Shown: piece by piece, positions 25,059 to 33,360 of the stretch
Layout: every line of letters begins with the position of its first letter
Position numbering within the stretch: position 1 is the first letter of the stretch
Origin: DATJLY01 sp035532935
Lineage (GTDB): Bacteria > Pseudomonadota > Alphaproteobacteria > ATCC43930 > CGMCC-115725
Assembly (NCBI GenBank): GCA_035532935.1
Contig: DATKQE010000034.1
Coordinates: 19,552 to 83,551, forward strand
Reading direction: 5' to 3'
Length of the DNA: 64,000 nt
The notes under the pieces: generated by a model
The model's input: only the letters and a program-made list of their open reading frames with translations
Told to the model about the DNA's origin: nothing
Database searches by the model: none
Translations under genes and position numbers: made by a program

Positions 25059-25139
25059 GTTGCGCAACCGCCCATGATCGAGACCCCGCCGGGCGAAAAG
25101 CGCGGGGCTTAGGCAGCCGCTTGGCGGCCGCGGTTGCGC
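25059..25139 (+). promoter_or_regulatory. Candidate structured leader or operator upstream of mtnP
   Basis: GCGCAACCGC (25062-25071) and GCGGTTGCGC (25130-25139) form a perfect 10-bp outer stem. Inside it lie two hairpins: CCCCGC/GCGGGG (25084-25107) and GCCGC-TTG-GCGGC (25116-25128), giving a three-way-junction layout 63 bases before the mtnP ATG. The left arm is also a DNA palindrome, GTTGCGCAAC (25059-25068), so a protein operator is an equal alternative. High GC makes chance stems more likely. Confidence 0.3.
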
Positions 25140-25202
25140 CATTTCCTGTTGCCCGCGCGGCGCCCGCCTGGAACACTGGCCGCTCACGGCGGAGCGGAAG
25201 GA

Positions 25203-26081
25203 ATGGCCTCACCCGTCATCGGCATCATCGGAGGCAGCGGGCTCTACGAGATCGAGGGGCTGAGCGATGTCGCCTGGCGGCGCGTCGCATCCCCGTTCGG
25301 CGAGCCCTCGGACGCGCTGTGCTTCGGCCGGCTCGGCGGCGCCGAAGTGGTGTTCCTGCCGCGCCACGGCCGCGGCCACTGCATCCCGCCGGGCGAGATC
25401 AATTTCCGCGCCAACATCGATGCGCTGAAGCGCGCCGGCGTCACCGATCTCATCTCGCTCTCGGCCGTGGGCTCGCTCAAGCCCGAGCTCACGCCGGGAA
25501 GCTTCGTCGTCGTCGATCAGTTCATCGATCGCACCTTCGCGCGGGTGAAGACTTTTTTCGGCACCGGCTGCGTCGCGCATGTGTCGATGGGGCATCCGGT
25601 CTGCGCCCGGCTCGGCGACCGCCTCGCCGCGGCGGGCGCGGCGGCTTCGATCGCGCTCGCGCGCGGCGGCACCTATCTCGTCATGGAGGGGCCGCAATTC
25701 TCCACCGTCGCCGAAAGCAATCTCTACCGGAGCTGGGGCTGCGACGTGATCGGCATGACCAACATGCCCGAGGCGAAGCTCGCCCGCGAGGCGGAGATCT
25801 GTTACGCGACCATCGCCATGGTGACCGATTTCGACTGCTGGCATCCCGACCACGATCACGTCACGGTGGCGCAGATCATCGAAGTGCTGACTGCCAATGC
25901 GGCGAAGGCGAAGCGTCTCATCGCCGCTTCGGTGCCGCTGATCGCCGCCGATCGCGACTGCCCGCAGGGTTGCCGCCACGTGCTCGACCATGCCCTCATT
26001 ACCGCGCCCGCCGCGCGCGATCCGGCGATGGTGCTGCGGCTCGATGCGGTCGCCGGCCGCGTGCTGCGGCAGAGCGGCTGA
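25203..26081 (+). CDS. mtnP: S-methyl-5'-thioadenosine phosphorylase
   Basis: A 292-residue purine nucleoside phosphorylase family enzyme that splits methylthioadenosine with phosphate into adenine and methylthioribose-1-phosphate. Key segments: IGIIGGSGLYEIEGL at 6-20, PRHGRGH near 57-63, PGEINFRANIDALKRAGV near 68-85, and EGPQFSTVAES near 162 with MTNMPEA near 185. The ATG at 25203 has GGAAGGA upstream and is preferred to an in-frame ATG at 25134. mtnA follows 3 bases after the stop, giving consecutive steps of methionine salvage. Confidence 0.95.
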   Translation: MASPVIGIIGGSGLYEIEGLSDVAWRRVASPFGEPSDALCFGRLGGAEVVFLPRHGRGHCIPPGEINFRANIDALKRAGVTDLISLSAVGSLKPELTPGSFVVVDQFIDRTFARVKTFFGTGCVAHVSMGHPVCARLGDRLAAAGAAASIALARGGTYLVMEGPQFSTVAESNLYRSWGCDVIGMTNMPEAKLAREAEICYATIAMVTDFDCWHPDHDHVTVAQIIEVLTANAAKAKRLIAASVPLIAADRDCPQGCRHVLDHALITAPAARDPAMVLRLDAVAGRVLRQSG

Positions 26082-26084
26082 GCC

Positions 26085-27185
26085 GTGAACGTTCGCGGCA
26101 AGCCCATGCGCACCATCTGGGTCGAGCCCGACGGTGCGAGCGTGGGCGTCATCGATCAGACGCGCCTGCCGCACAGCTTCGTCACCGCCCGGCTCGAGAC
26201 GCTCGAGGACGCGGCGCACGCGATCCGCGCCATGGTCGTGCGCGGTGCGCCGCTCATCGGCGTCACGGCTGCCTATGGCCTTGCGCTCGCGCTCGGGCGC
26301 GACACGGGCGATGCGGCGCTCGACGATTCCTGCCGCGTGCTGCTGGCGACGCGGCCGACCGCGGTCAATCTGCGCTGGGCGGTCGAGGCGATGCGCCGCC
26401 ACGTCCTGCCGTTGCCGCCAGCGTCGCGCGCGGCGGCGGCCTGGCGCCGCGCCGCGGAACTGGCCGATGCCGACGTGGCCCTGAACCGCGCCATCGCCGC
26501 GCACGGCCTGCCGCTCATCGCCGCCGCGTGGGAGCGCAAGGACCGGCGCGGCGCGGTCGAGATTCTCACCCATTGCAATGCCGGCTGGCTCGCCACGGTC
26601 GATTGGGGCACGGCGCTGGCGCCGGTCTATCGCGCCCACCACGACGGCATCCCGGTCCATGTCTGGGTCGACGAGACGCGGCCGCGCAACCAGGGCGCCG
26701 GCCTCACCGCCTGGGAACTGGCCGAGCACGGCGTCCCGCACACCGTCATCGTCGACAATGCTGGCGGGCATCTGATGCAGCGGGGCCGCGTCGATCTTTG
26801 CCTCGTCGGCACCGACCGCACCGCCGCCTCGGGCGATGTCGCCAACAAGATCGGCACCTATCTCAAGGCGCTCGCCGCGTTCGACAACGACGTGCCGTTC
26901 TATGTGGCGCTGCCGTCGCCGAGCATCGACTGGACCATCGCGGACGGGTGCGCCGAGATTCCGATCGAGGAGCGCGACCCGGCCGAAATCGCCGAGATCG
27001 AAGGCGCGCTCGCGGACGGCGGCATCGCGCGCGTGCGCATCCTGCCGCCGTCGAGCCCGGCCCTCAATGTCGCCTTCGACGTGACGCCGGCGCGGCTCGT
27101 GACCGCGCTTGTCACCGAGCGCGGCGTCTGCCCCGCCTCGCGCGCGGGGCTGCTCGCGCTCTTCCCCGAGCGGACGGGCGGTTGA
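26085..27185 (+). CDS. mtnA: S-methyl-5-thioribose-1-phosphate isomerase
   Basis: A 366-residue enzyme of the eIF2B/MtnA family that isomerises methylthioribose-1-phosphate to methylthioribulose-1-phosphate. Segments: VVRGAPLIGVTAAYGLALAL near 46-65, LTHCNAGWLATVDWGTALAP near 163-182, VWVDETRPRNQGAGLTAWEL near 195-214, and GTDRTAASGDVANKIGTY near 244-261, including the catalytic Cys and Asp. A GTG start at 26085 follows the mtnP stop; the ATG at 26106 is an alternative. Later salvage genes are not in the window. Confidence 0.95.
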   Translation: MNVRGKPMRTIWVEPDGASVGVIDQTRLPHSFVTARLETLEDAAHAIRAMVVRGAPLIGVTAAYGLALALGRDTGDAALDDSCRVLLATRPTAVNLRWAVEAMRRHVLPLPPASRAAAAWRRAAELADADVALNRAIAAHGLPLIAAAWERKDRRGAVEILTHCNAGWLATVDWGTALAPVYRAHHDGIPVHVWVDETRPRNQGAGLTAWELAEHGVPHTVIVDNAGGHLMQRGRVDLCLVGTDRTAASGDVANKIGTYLKALAAFDNDVPFYVALPSPSIDWTIADGCAEIPIEERDPAEIAEIEGALADGGIARVRILPPSSPALNVAFDVTPARLVTALVTERGVCPASRAGLLALFPERTGG

Positions 27186-27199
27186 CACCATCCTGACAC
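27182..27199 (+). promoter_or_regulatory. Candidate PhoB box upstream of the phosphoesterase gene
   Basis: TTGACAC and CTGACAC are direct repeats 11 bases apart (7+4+7), the spacing of a Pho box. Read on the other strand, the TGTCA cores agree with the CTGTCA-type half-sites. It lies 75 bases before the ATG of a secreted phosphoesterase, a typical phosphate-starvation gene. TTGACA here could instead be a plain -35 element. Confidence 0.35.
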
Positions 27200-27273
27200 G
27201 GTTTCGCATCAAAACCGCAATCGCCGGTCTCTAGCATGCGGGGCCACGACCAATGGCCCGCGGGGAGACGACC

Positions 27274-28845
27274 ATGAGGGGACTGGCGACACTGTTCATG
27301 CTTGGCACTGCCGTATTCGCGGCGAGCGCGGCCGGTGCGGCGCCGGTCACGACGACGCCCATTACGCATGTCGTCGTGATCTTTCAGGAGAACAATTCGT
27401 TCGATCACTATTTCGGCACCTATCCCCATGCCGCCAATCCGCCCGGCGAGCCGCGTTTCGTCCCCGCCGACGATACGCCCAGCGTGAACGGGCTCGATGA
27501 CGCCTTGCTGAACAGCAACCCCAATTCGGTGGCGCCGTTCCGGCTCGACCGCAGCCAGGCGGCGCTCGATTGCGACAACAGCAATGCCTACAAGGCGGAA
27601 CAGGGCGCCTTCGACCACGGCTTGATGGACAAGTTTCCGCAAAGCACCAGCTCGACCGCCACGGGTCCGAGCGGCAGCGAAGTCGCCTGTCCTGCCGGGA
27701 TCGGCATGGGCTATTACGACGGCAACACCGTGACCGCGCTGTGGAACTACGCGCAGCACTTCGCCATGAGCGACAATTTCTTCGACACCGAATTCGGCAC
27801 CACGGTGATGGGCCACATCAATCTGATCTCGGGACAGACGCATCAGACCTTCGAGCCGGGCAATGTGCTGAAATCCGGCTCAACGACCAAATACGTCATC
27901 CGCAACGGCTCGGTCATCGCCAATCTCGACTCCACCCTCGACGACTGCCACACGCCAACCACCGCCGCGGTCGCGATGACCGGGCACAATGTCGGCGATC
28001 TGCTCAATGCGAAAGGGATCACGTGGGGCTGGTTCTACGGCGATTTCGCGGCCCAGACGGGCTCGACCCCGACGCACGCGGTCTGCAGCGCGCAATATGA
28101 CGTGCATTACGATCCGTTCCAGTACTACGCGTCGACCGCCAATCCCCATCACCTGCCGCCGAGCTCGACCGCGCTGATCGGCCATCAAGGCGACCAGGCA
28201 AACCACCAATACGATCTCAACGCGTTCTGGGCGGCACTCGGTGCCGGCAACCTGCCCGCGGTCAGCTTCCTCAAGGCGCCGGCGAACGAGACCGGCCATC
28301 CGATGACCTCGGACGTGCTGGCGGAGCAGACCTTCCTGGTCGATACCATCAACAAGCTGGAGCAGTCGCCATCCTGGCCGCACATGGCGATCATCATCAC
28401 CTATGACGACAGCGACGGCTGGTACGATCACGCCCTGTCGCCGATCCTCAACCAGTCGAACGATGTCATAGAAGACGGCATGTGCAACGGCAGCAACATG
28501 GCCGCTACCGCGTTCAACGACCGCTGCGGCTATGGCCAGCGCCTGCCGTTCCTCGTGATCTCGCCCTACGCGAAGCGCAACGATGTCGATGACACGCTGC
28601 TCGACACCACGTCGGTTCTGCGCTTCATCGAGGACAACTGGCAGCTCGGGCGCATCGATTCGCTCGATAATCCCGACGGCACGCCGAGCGGCAATCCGAA
28701 GCCCGGGCAAGGCTCGTTCGACCGGATCGCCGGCTCGATCGAGGGGTTGTTCGATTTCGACGGCAGGCTCGGCCGCGAGGATTTGGCCCCGCTCATTCTC
28801 CACGACAGCACCGGCGAGGTGGTTGGGCGTCTCGGCCGCTTCTGA
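27274..28845 (+). CDS. Secreted phosphoesterase (phospholipase C / acid phosphatase AcpA type)
   Basis: A 523-residue exported enzyme of the PF04185 phosphoesterase family. The signal peptide covers residues 1-22 (GLATLFMLGTAVFAASAAGA). The metal-site N-terminus is VVVIFQENNSFDHYFGTYP; further marks are AMSDNFFDTEFG near 160, ISGQTHQTF near 184, and the C-terminal IIITYDDSDGWYDH near 375 with RLPFLVISPYAKRN near 423. It releases phosphate from phosphate esters or phospholipids outside the cell. The ATG at 27274 is chosen for the ribosome site GGGGAGA and the signal peptide; ATG 27253 is an alternative. A possible Pho box precedes it. Confidence 0.88.
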   Translation: MRGLATLFMLGTAVFAASAAGAAPVTTTPITHVVVIFQENNSFDHYFGTYPHAANPPGEPRFVPADDTPSVNGLDDALLNSNPNSVAPFRLDRSQAALDCDNSNAYKAEQGAFDHGLMDKFPQSTSSTATGPSGSEVACPAGIGMGYYDGNTVTALWNYAQHFAMSDNFFDTEFGTTVMGHINLISGQTHQTFEPGNVLKSGSTTKYVIRNGSVIANLDSTLDDCHTPTTAAVAMTGHNVGDLLNAKGITWGWFYGDFAAQTGSTPTHAVCSAQYDVHYDPFQYYASTANPHHLPPSSTALIGHQGDQANHQYDLNAFWAALGAGNLPAVSFLKAPANETGHPMTSDVLAEQTFLVDTINKLEQSPSWPHMAIIITYDDSDGWYDHALSPILNQSNDVIEDGMCNGSNMAATAFNDRCGYGQRLPFLVISPYAKRNDVDDTLLDTTSVLRFIEDNWQLGRIDSLDNPDGTPSGNPKPGQGSFDRIAGSIEGLFDFDGRLGREDLAPLILHDSTGEVVGRLGRF

Positions 28846-28896
28846 TCGAGAGGCTGCGGTCGAGGGCGGCGACCGCAGCGCCGCGCGATGAGAACG

Positions 28897-28927
28897 ATGC
28901 CCCTCCCGCAGTCGGCGGGAGGGGCAT
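28897..28927. terminator. Bidirectional terminator-like hairpin
   Basis: ATGCCCCTCCCGC and GCGGGAGGGGCAT form a perfect 13-bp stem with a 5-base loop (AGTCG). It is in the 96-base gap between the phosphoesterase gene and the facing dienelactone hydrolase gene, so it probably ends both transcripts although a T-run is lacking. Confidence 0.65.
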
Positions 28928-28941
28928 GATCACAGACGCAT

Positions 28942-29610
28942 TCAGCCGACGTGCTTGGCGAGGAATTCCTGCGAACGGCAGGCGGCGACCTGGGCCGCCT
29001 CGGGCGCGAACGAGGCGCGCTCGTCGCAGTGGAAGCCGTGGCCGGCGTGATAGACGAAGCACGGCGTCTCCGGCCGCGCCTTCTTGATCTTCTCGACGTC
29101 GGTCATCGGGATGCTCTGATCCTGATCGCCGAAATGCAGCATCGTCGGCACGCGCGGCTTCTCGTCGCAGCTTTGCGCGATCTGGCCGCCGTAATAGCCG
29201 ACGGCGCAAGCGACGCCGTCGAGCCGCGTCGCCGACAGGAACGCCACCGACCCGCCCATGCAGTAGCCGATCACGGCGACCTTGCCGAACTGCTTGCCGA
29301 AATCGACCGCCGCCTGGGTGTCGAGCAGGAGATTCTCGGTCGAGATCTTGCCGCGCATGCCGCGGCCCGCCTCCATGCTCGGCTGGTCATAGCCGGTTTC
29401 GAAATCCTTCTGGGCGCGGTCGAACACTTGCGGCGCAATCGCGACATAGCCGAGCGCTGCATAGCGGTCGGCGACGCTGCGGATGTGATGATTGACGCCG
29501 AAGATCTCCTGGATGACGACGATGGTGCCGCGCGGCTTGCCATCGGGATCGGCGCGATAGGCTCCTAATTTGAAGCCGTCCTTGGCCGTGAGCGAGATCG
29601 TCTGTCCCAT
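28942..29610 (-). CDS. Dienelactone hydrolase family protein
   Basis: A 222-residue alpha/beta hydrolase with a cysteine nucleophile. The triad is readable: Cys in VIGYCMGGSV (about residue 117), Asp in FGDQDQSIP (about 165), and His in HAGHGF (about 196). Dienelactone hydrolases open lactones in chlorocatechol breakdown, but most genomic relatives have unknown substrates. The ATG at 29610 follows the strong site GAGGAGG; a longer frame to 29646 is rejected. It is a single gene, with no ortho-cleavage genes nearby. Confidence 0.92.
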   Translation of the reverse strand: MGQTISLTAKDGFKLGAYRADPDGKPRGTIVVIQEIFGVNHHIRSVADRYAALGYVAIAPQVFDRAQKDFETGYDQPSMEAGRGMRGKISTENLLLDTQAAVDFGKQFGKVAVIGYCMGGSVAFLSATRLDGVACAVGYYGGQIAQSCDEKPRVPTMLHFGDQDQSIPMTDVEKIKKARPETPCFVYHAGHGFHCDERASFAPEAAQVAACRSQEFLAKHVG

Positions 29611-29686
29611 GGTTTGGCTCCTCCTCGGTGGTTTGACGGCAATCATAGGCGAGCGGGGGGCAAGGGTGAACAGGGATTATCGCGCC

Positions 29687-30787
29687 TCACACATTGAAGC
29701 GGATATGCAGGATGTCGCCGTCGGCGACGACATAGTCCGCGCCTTCGAGCCGCATCTTGCCGGCGTCCCGCGCGCCCGCCTCGCCGCCATGGGCGACGAA
29801 ATCGGCATAGGCGATGGTCTCGGCGCGGATGAAGCCGTGCTCGAAATCGCTGTGGATGGCGCCCGCGGCCTGCGGCGCCTTGGTGCCCTTGGCCACGGTC
29901 CAGGCACGCGCCTCCTTGGGGCCGACGGTGAAGAAGGTGACGAGGTCGAGCAGGCGGTAGCCGGCGCGGATGACGCGGTCGAGCCCCGATTCCGCGAGGC
30001 CGAGGCTCGACAGGAACTGCCGCTTCTCGTCGGCATCGGCGAGCTGTGCCACTTCGGCTTCGATCGCGGCCGAGATGACGATCGCGGCGGCGCCGCGCGC
30101 GGCGGCATAATCAGCGACGCGCGCGGACTGCGCATTGCCGGCCGATGCCGCCGCTTCCTCGACGTTGGCGATGAAAAGGACGGGCTTCGCGGTGAGAAGC
30201 TGGAGCGCGGCGAACATTGGCTTCGCCTCCGGCGGCGGCACGAAGCTGCGTGCGGGCCGCCCCTGGCGCAGGAGCGCGAGCACCGGCTCGATCACCGCGA
30301 GCTGCGCCTTCGCCTCCTTGTCGTTGCCGCGCGCGCGCTTCTCGGCCGCGGCGAGGCGGCGCTCGAGGCTGTCGAGATCGGCCAGCATCAGCTCGGTCTC
30401 GACCGTGTCGGCGTCGCGCACCGGATCGACCGCGCCCTCGACATGGGCGACGTTCGCGTCCTCGAAGCAGCGCAGCACGTGCAGGATCGCATCGACGGCG
30501 CGAATGTGACCGAGGAACTGGTTGCCCAGACCCTCGCCCTTGGAGGCGCCGCGCACCAGCCCGGCGATGTCGACGAATTCGAGCTGGGTCGGCACGACCT
30601 TGGCCGAGCGCGCAAGGCGTGCGCACACGTCGAGGCGCTCGTCCGGCACGGCGACGCGGCCGACATTGGGCTCGATCGTGCAGAACGGATAATTCGCCGC
30701 CTCGGCCGCGGCGGTCGCGGTGAGCGCGTTGAAGAGTGTCGACTTGCCGACATTGGGCAGGCCGACGATGCCGCAATTGAACCCCAT
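29687..30787 (-). CDS. ychF: Ribosome-binding ATPase YchF
   Basis: A 366-residue Obg-family protein that prefers ATP. It begins MGFNCGIVGLPNVGKSTLFN with the P-loop at about 9-16, then FCTIEPNVG near 36, DIAGLVRGASKGEGLGN near 71, and the TGS domain at the end (TFFTVGPKEARAWTVAKGTK, HSDFEHGFIRAETIAY). It is probably the last gene of a pth-side group, but a repeat-filled gap of 159 bases separates it from pth, as in many genomes where the two are neighbours. Confidence 0.96.
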   Translation of the reverse strand: MGFNCGIVGLPNVGKSTLFNALTATAAAEAANYPFCTIEPNVGRVAVPDERLDVCARLARSAKVVPTQLEFVDIAGLVRGASKGEGLGNQFLGHIRAVDAILHVLRCFEDANVAHVEGAVDPVRDADTVETELMLADLDSLERRLAAAEKRARGNDKEAKAQLAVIEPVLALLRQGRPARSFVPPPEAKPMFAALQLLTAKPVLFIANVEEAAASAGNAQSARVADYAAARGAAAIVISAAIEAEVAQLADADEKRQFLSSLGLAESGLDRVIRAGYRLLDLVTFFTVGPKEARAWTVAKGTKAPQAAGAIHSDFEHGFIRAETIAYADFVAHGGEAGARDAGKMRLEGADYVVADGDILHIRFNV

Positions 30788-30821
30788 GATAGCTAGGGAT
30801 GACCCGAGACGCCGAAGGTCG

Positions 30822-30933
30822 ATCGTGCATCCTTCGACGTCGCGCCTTCGGCGCTTCGCTCAGGATGAGGAGCTTTTCTCAATGCCATAACGATTCTCCT
30901 TCATTCTGAGTGAAGTCGAAGACCGCACGATGC
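30822..30933. repeat. Paired inverted REP-like element, locus 1
   Basis: Two related elements face each other in the ychF-pth gap. The left (30822-30873) contains CATCCTTCGACGTCGCG and CGCTTCGCTCAGGATGAGGA; the right (30895-30933) contains TCCTTCATTCTGAG and GAAGTCGAAGACCGCACG, an inverted, shorter relative. Together they could fold into a long hairpin. The same word set recurs near 44221-44265. I take them as members of a small dispersed palindromic repeat family. Confidence 0.6.
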
Positions 30934-30946
30934 CGATGCCGGCCGC

Positions 30947-31567
30947 TCAACACGCGTTCTCCGTCGCGGCGTGCGGCGGCCGCGGCGGCTTCGCCGGCGG
31001 CGGCTTGAGGATCAGCGCGACCCGGGTCATGAAGCCCGGCGCATCGTCGCCGACGAGGAGCGGGATCGCCTCGGCCACCGCGTCGATCAGCGGCTCGAGC
31101 CAAGGCTTCTCGTCGGCGGCGAAACTCTGGAGCACATAGGGCTCGACCAGCTCCTTGATGCCGGGATGGCCGATCCCCAGCCGCACGCGCCAGAAATCCG
31201 GCCCGATCGCCGCCTCGATCGAGCGCAGCCCGTTATGGCCGGCGGTGCCGCCGCCGCGCTTCACCTTGAGCTTGCCGGGCGCGAGGTCGATCTCGTCGTG
31301 GATGACGGCGATCTCCTCGGGCGCGATCTTGTAGAAGCGGGCGCAGGCGCCGACCGCGTCGCCCGAGCGGTTCATGAAGGTTTGCGGCTTGGCCGCGAAC
31401 ACGCGCGCACCGGCGATCTCGCCCTCGGCGAAGGCACTGTCGAACTTGGCGCGGAACGGCGCGAAGCGATGGCGGCCGACGATCGCATCCACCGCCATGA
31501 AGCCGATATTGTGCCGGGTATGCGCGTAGCGGCTGCCGGGATTGCCGAGCCCGACGATGAGGCGCAT
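30947..31567 (-). CDS. pth: Peptidyl-tRNA hydrolase
   Basis: A 206-residue enzyme that frees tRNA from stalled peptidyl-tRNA. Starts MRLIVGLGNPGSRYAHTRHN with the catalytic His in TRHNIGF (about residue 20), then KPQTFMNRSG near 60 and HDEIDLAPGKLKVKRGGGTA near 90-109, NGLRSI near 112. The C-terminal 25 residues are a proline and alanine-rich tail. rplY lies 20 bases upstream, the usual rplY-pth arrangement. Confidence 0.96.
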   Translation of the reverse strand: MRLIVGLGNPGSRYAHTRHNIGFMAVDAIVGRHRFAPFRAKFDSAFAEGEIAGARVFAAKPQTFMNRSGDAVGACARFYKIAPEEIAVIHDEIDLAPGKLKVKRGGGTAGHNGLRSIEAAIGPDFWRVRLGIGHPGIKELVEPYVLQSFAADEKPWLEPLIDAVAEAIPLLVGDDAPGFMTRVALILKPPPAKPPRPPHAATENAC

Positions 31568-31587
31568 GGCCCGCGCCGGCGCGGTGC

Positions 31588-32376
31588 TCAGCCGCCCGGC
31601 TTGGACGGCTGGCCGCCGCGCGCCGGCGCCGCGGCGCCGCGTGCGGGCGCCGCACCCGATCCTGCCGCCGCGGCACCTGGTGCCGGCGCCGCGCCGGGGG
31701 CTGCGCCTGGCGCGCCGGGCGCGACGACGCCTTCGGGCGTGACGCCGGCGGCTGCGGCGGCGGCGGCTGCGGCGGCGGCGGCTACGGCCGCGGCCTGCTC
31801 CTCGCGCACCGCGGTCGGCGCCGCTATCGAGGCGACGGTGAAGTTGCGCCCGCTGATGGTGGGCCGCGTCCCCGGCGGCAGGATCACGGCGCTGATATGG
31901 ATGCTGTCGCCGATATCGAGTCCGTCGAGACTCACCGTCAGGCTGTCCGGAATTGCATCGACCGGGCAGCGCAGGTCGATCGCATGGCGCACGACGTTGA
32001 GGATGCCGCCGCGGCGCAGCCCCGGCGATTTCGCCTGCTCGGTGAAATGGACCGGCACGGCGACGGTAATGAGGCTGCCGGCGCCGACGCGCATGAAATC
32101 GACATGGATCGCCCGGTCGCTCGCAGGATCGAGCTGTACCTCGCGCGGGATCGCGCGCAGCGTCGTACCGTGGAGATCGAGGCTGACCAGGCGGGCGAAG
32201 AATCCCTCCTTGGTCGATTCGTGGGCGAGCTCGCGCGGATCGACCGAGATCAATATCGGCGGGGCGTTGTCGCCATAGATGATGCCGGGCACGCGGCCGG
32301 CGCGGCGCGCGGCGCGGGCCGGGCCCTTGCCGCCCTTTTCGCGCGTCTCGGCGCGCAAGGTGATGAGATCGGCCAT
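31588..32376 (-). CDS. rplY: 50S ribosomal protein L25/general stress protein Ctc
   Basis: A 262-residue Ctc/TL5-type protein that binds 5S rRNA. The N-terminal L25 domain covers about 1-95 (TLRAETREKGGKGPARAARR, GRVPGIIYGD, LDLHGTTLRAIPREVQLDP, HVDFMRV) and the beta domain about 96-185. The last 75 residues are unusual: an alanine tract interrupted by one Val, then Ala-Pro-Gly repeats. The ATG at 32376 has AGGAG 6 bases before it; a TTG at 32382 is rejected. Confidence 0.94.
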   Translation of the reverse strand: MADLITLRAETREKGGKGPARAARRAGRVPGIIYGDNAPPILISVDPRELAHESTKEGFFARLVSLDLHGTTLRAIPREVQLDPASDRAIHVDFMRVGAGSLITVAVPVHFTEQAKSPGLRRGGILNVVRHAIDLRCPVDAIPDSLTVSLDGLDIGDSIHISAVILPPGTRPTISGRNFTVASIAAPTAVREEQAAAVAAAAAAAAAAAAGVTPEGVVAPGAPGAAPGAAPAPGAAAAGSGAAPARGAAAPARGGQPSKPGG

Positions 32377-32416
32377 GACCAACTCCTGTGACGATATCGC
32401 TGAATCGAGGGCGGGG

Positions 32417-33349
32417 CTAATCGAACAGGCTCGACACCGAGCGCTCCTCGCTGATGCGGCGGATCGCTTCGGCCATCAGCGGCGCGATGGTGAGGCGCCT
32501 GATGTTGCGCGCCACCCGTACCGCCTCGGTCGCGGCGATGCTGTCGGTGGTGATGAGCGCTTCGAGCGGCGAGGCGGTGACGCGCGCGACCGCGCCGCCC
32601 GACAGGACGCCGTGGGTGACATAGGCCGAGACCGCGCGGGCGCCGCGTTCCTTCAGCGCCTCGGCCGCGTTGCACAGCGTGCCGGCGCTGTCGACGATGT
32701 CGTCGATCAGGATGCAGCGCCGCTTATCGACCTCGCCGATGATGTTCATCACCTCGGAGACGCCGGCATGCTCGCGCCGCTTGTCGATGATCGCGAGATC
32801 GGCGTCGAGCCGGCGCGCAATGGTGCGGGCGCGCACCACGCCGCCCACGTCGGGCGAGACAATGACCAGATCCTCGCCGTTGAAGCGCTCGCGGATGTCC
32901 TTGATGAACACCGGCGCGGCAAAGAGATTGTCGGTGGGGATGTCGAAGAAGCCCTGGATCTGCCCGGCATGGAGATCGAGCGTCAGCACACGGTCCGCGC
33001 CCGCGGCCGTCACCATGTTGGCGACGAGCTTCGCCGAGATCGGCGTGCGCGGCCCCGATTTGCGGTCCTGGCGGGCATAGCCGTAATACGGGATCACCGC
33101 CGTGGTGCGCCGCGCCGAGCCGCGCTTCAGCGCATCGAGCGTGACCAGCAGCTCCATCAGATTGTCGTTGGCGGGATAGGACGTCGATTGCACCACGAAC
33201 ACGTCCTCGCCGCGCACGTTCTCGTGTACCTCGACGAACACTTCCATATCGGAAAAGCGCCGCACGCTCGCATCCGTGAGCGGCATGTCGAGATACGCCG
33301 AAATCGCTTCGGCCAGCGGCCGATTGCTATTGCACGCGAGGATTTTCAT
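32417..33349 (-). CDS. prs: Ribose-phosphate pyrophosphokinase
   Basis: A 310-residue enzyme making PRPP from ribose-5-phosphate and ATP for purine, pyrimidine, His and Trp synthesis. Segments: RRFSDMEVFVEVHENVRGED near 30-49, PYYGYARQDRK near 94, DLHAGQIQGFFDIPTDNL near 129-146, and the PRPP loop DDIVDSAGTL near 218-227. The ATG at 33349 is family-like (MKILACNSNRPLAEAIS); the longer frame reaching 33658 is rejected. No ribosome site is obvious, and a hairpin lies just upstream. Confidence 0.96.
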   Translation of the reverse strand: MKILACNSNRPLAEAISAYLDMPLTDASVRRFSDMEVFVEVHENVRGEDVFVVQSTSYPANDNLMELLVTLDALKRGSARRTTAVIPYYGYARQDRKSGPRTPISAKLVANMVTAAGADRVLTLDLHAGQIQGFFDIPTDNLFAAPVFIKDIRERFNGEDLVIVSPDVGGVVRARTIARRLDADLAIIDKRREHAGVSEVMNIIGEVDKRRCILIDDIVDSAGTLCNAAEALKERGARAVSAYVTHGVLSGGAVARVTASPLEALITTDSIAATEAVRVARNIRRLTIAPLMAEAIRRISEERSVSSLFD

Positions 33350-33360
33350 GCGAATGTGTC

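Noticed and set aside
25209..27212. Open frame of 667 codons on the minus strand across mtnP and mtnA
   Set aside because: Both mtn genes are clearly real on the plus strand. The antisense product is low-complexity (RRRH, GEGD stretches).
31740..31800. Short tandem repeat of GCGGCG units
   Set aside because: It codes the alanine tail of L25 in the accepted frame, so it is part of that gene and not a separate repeat element.
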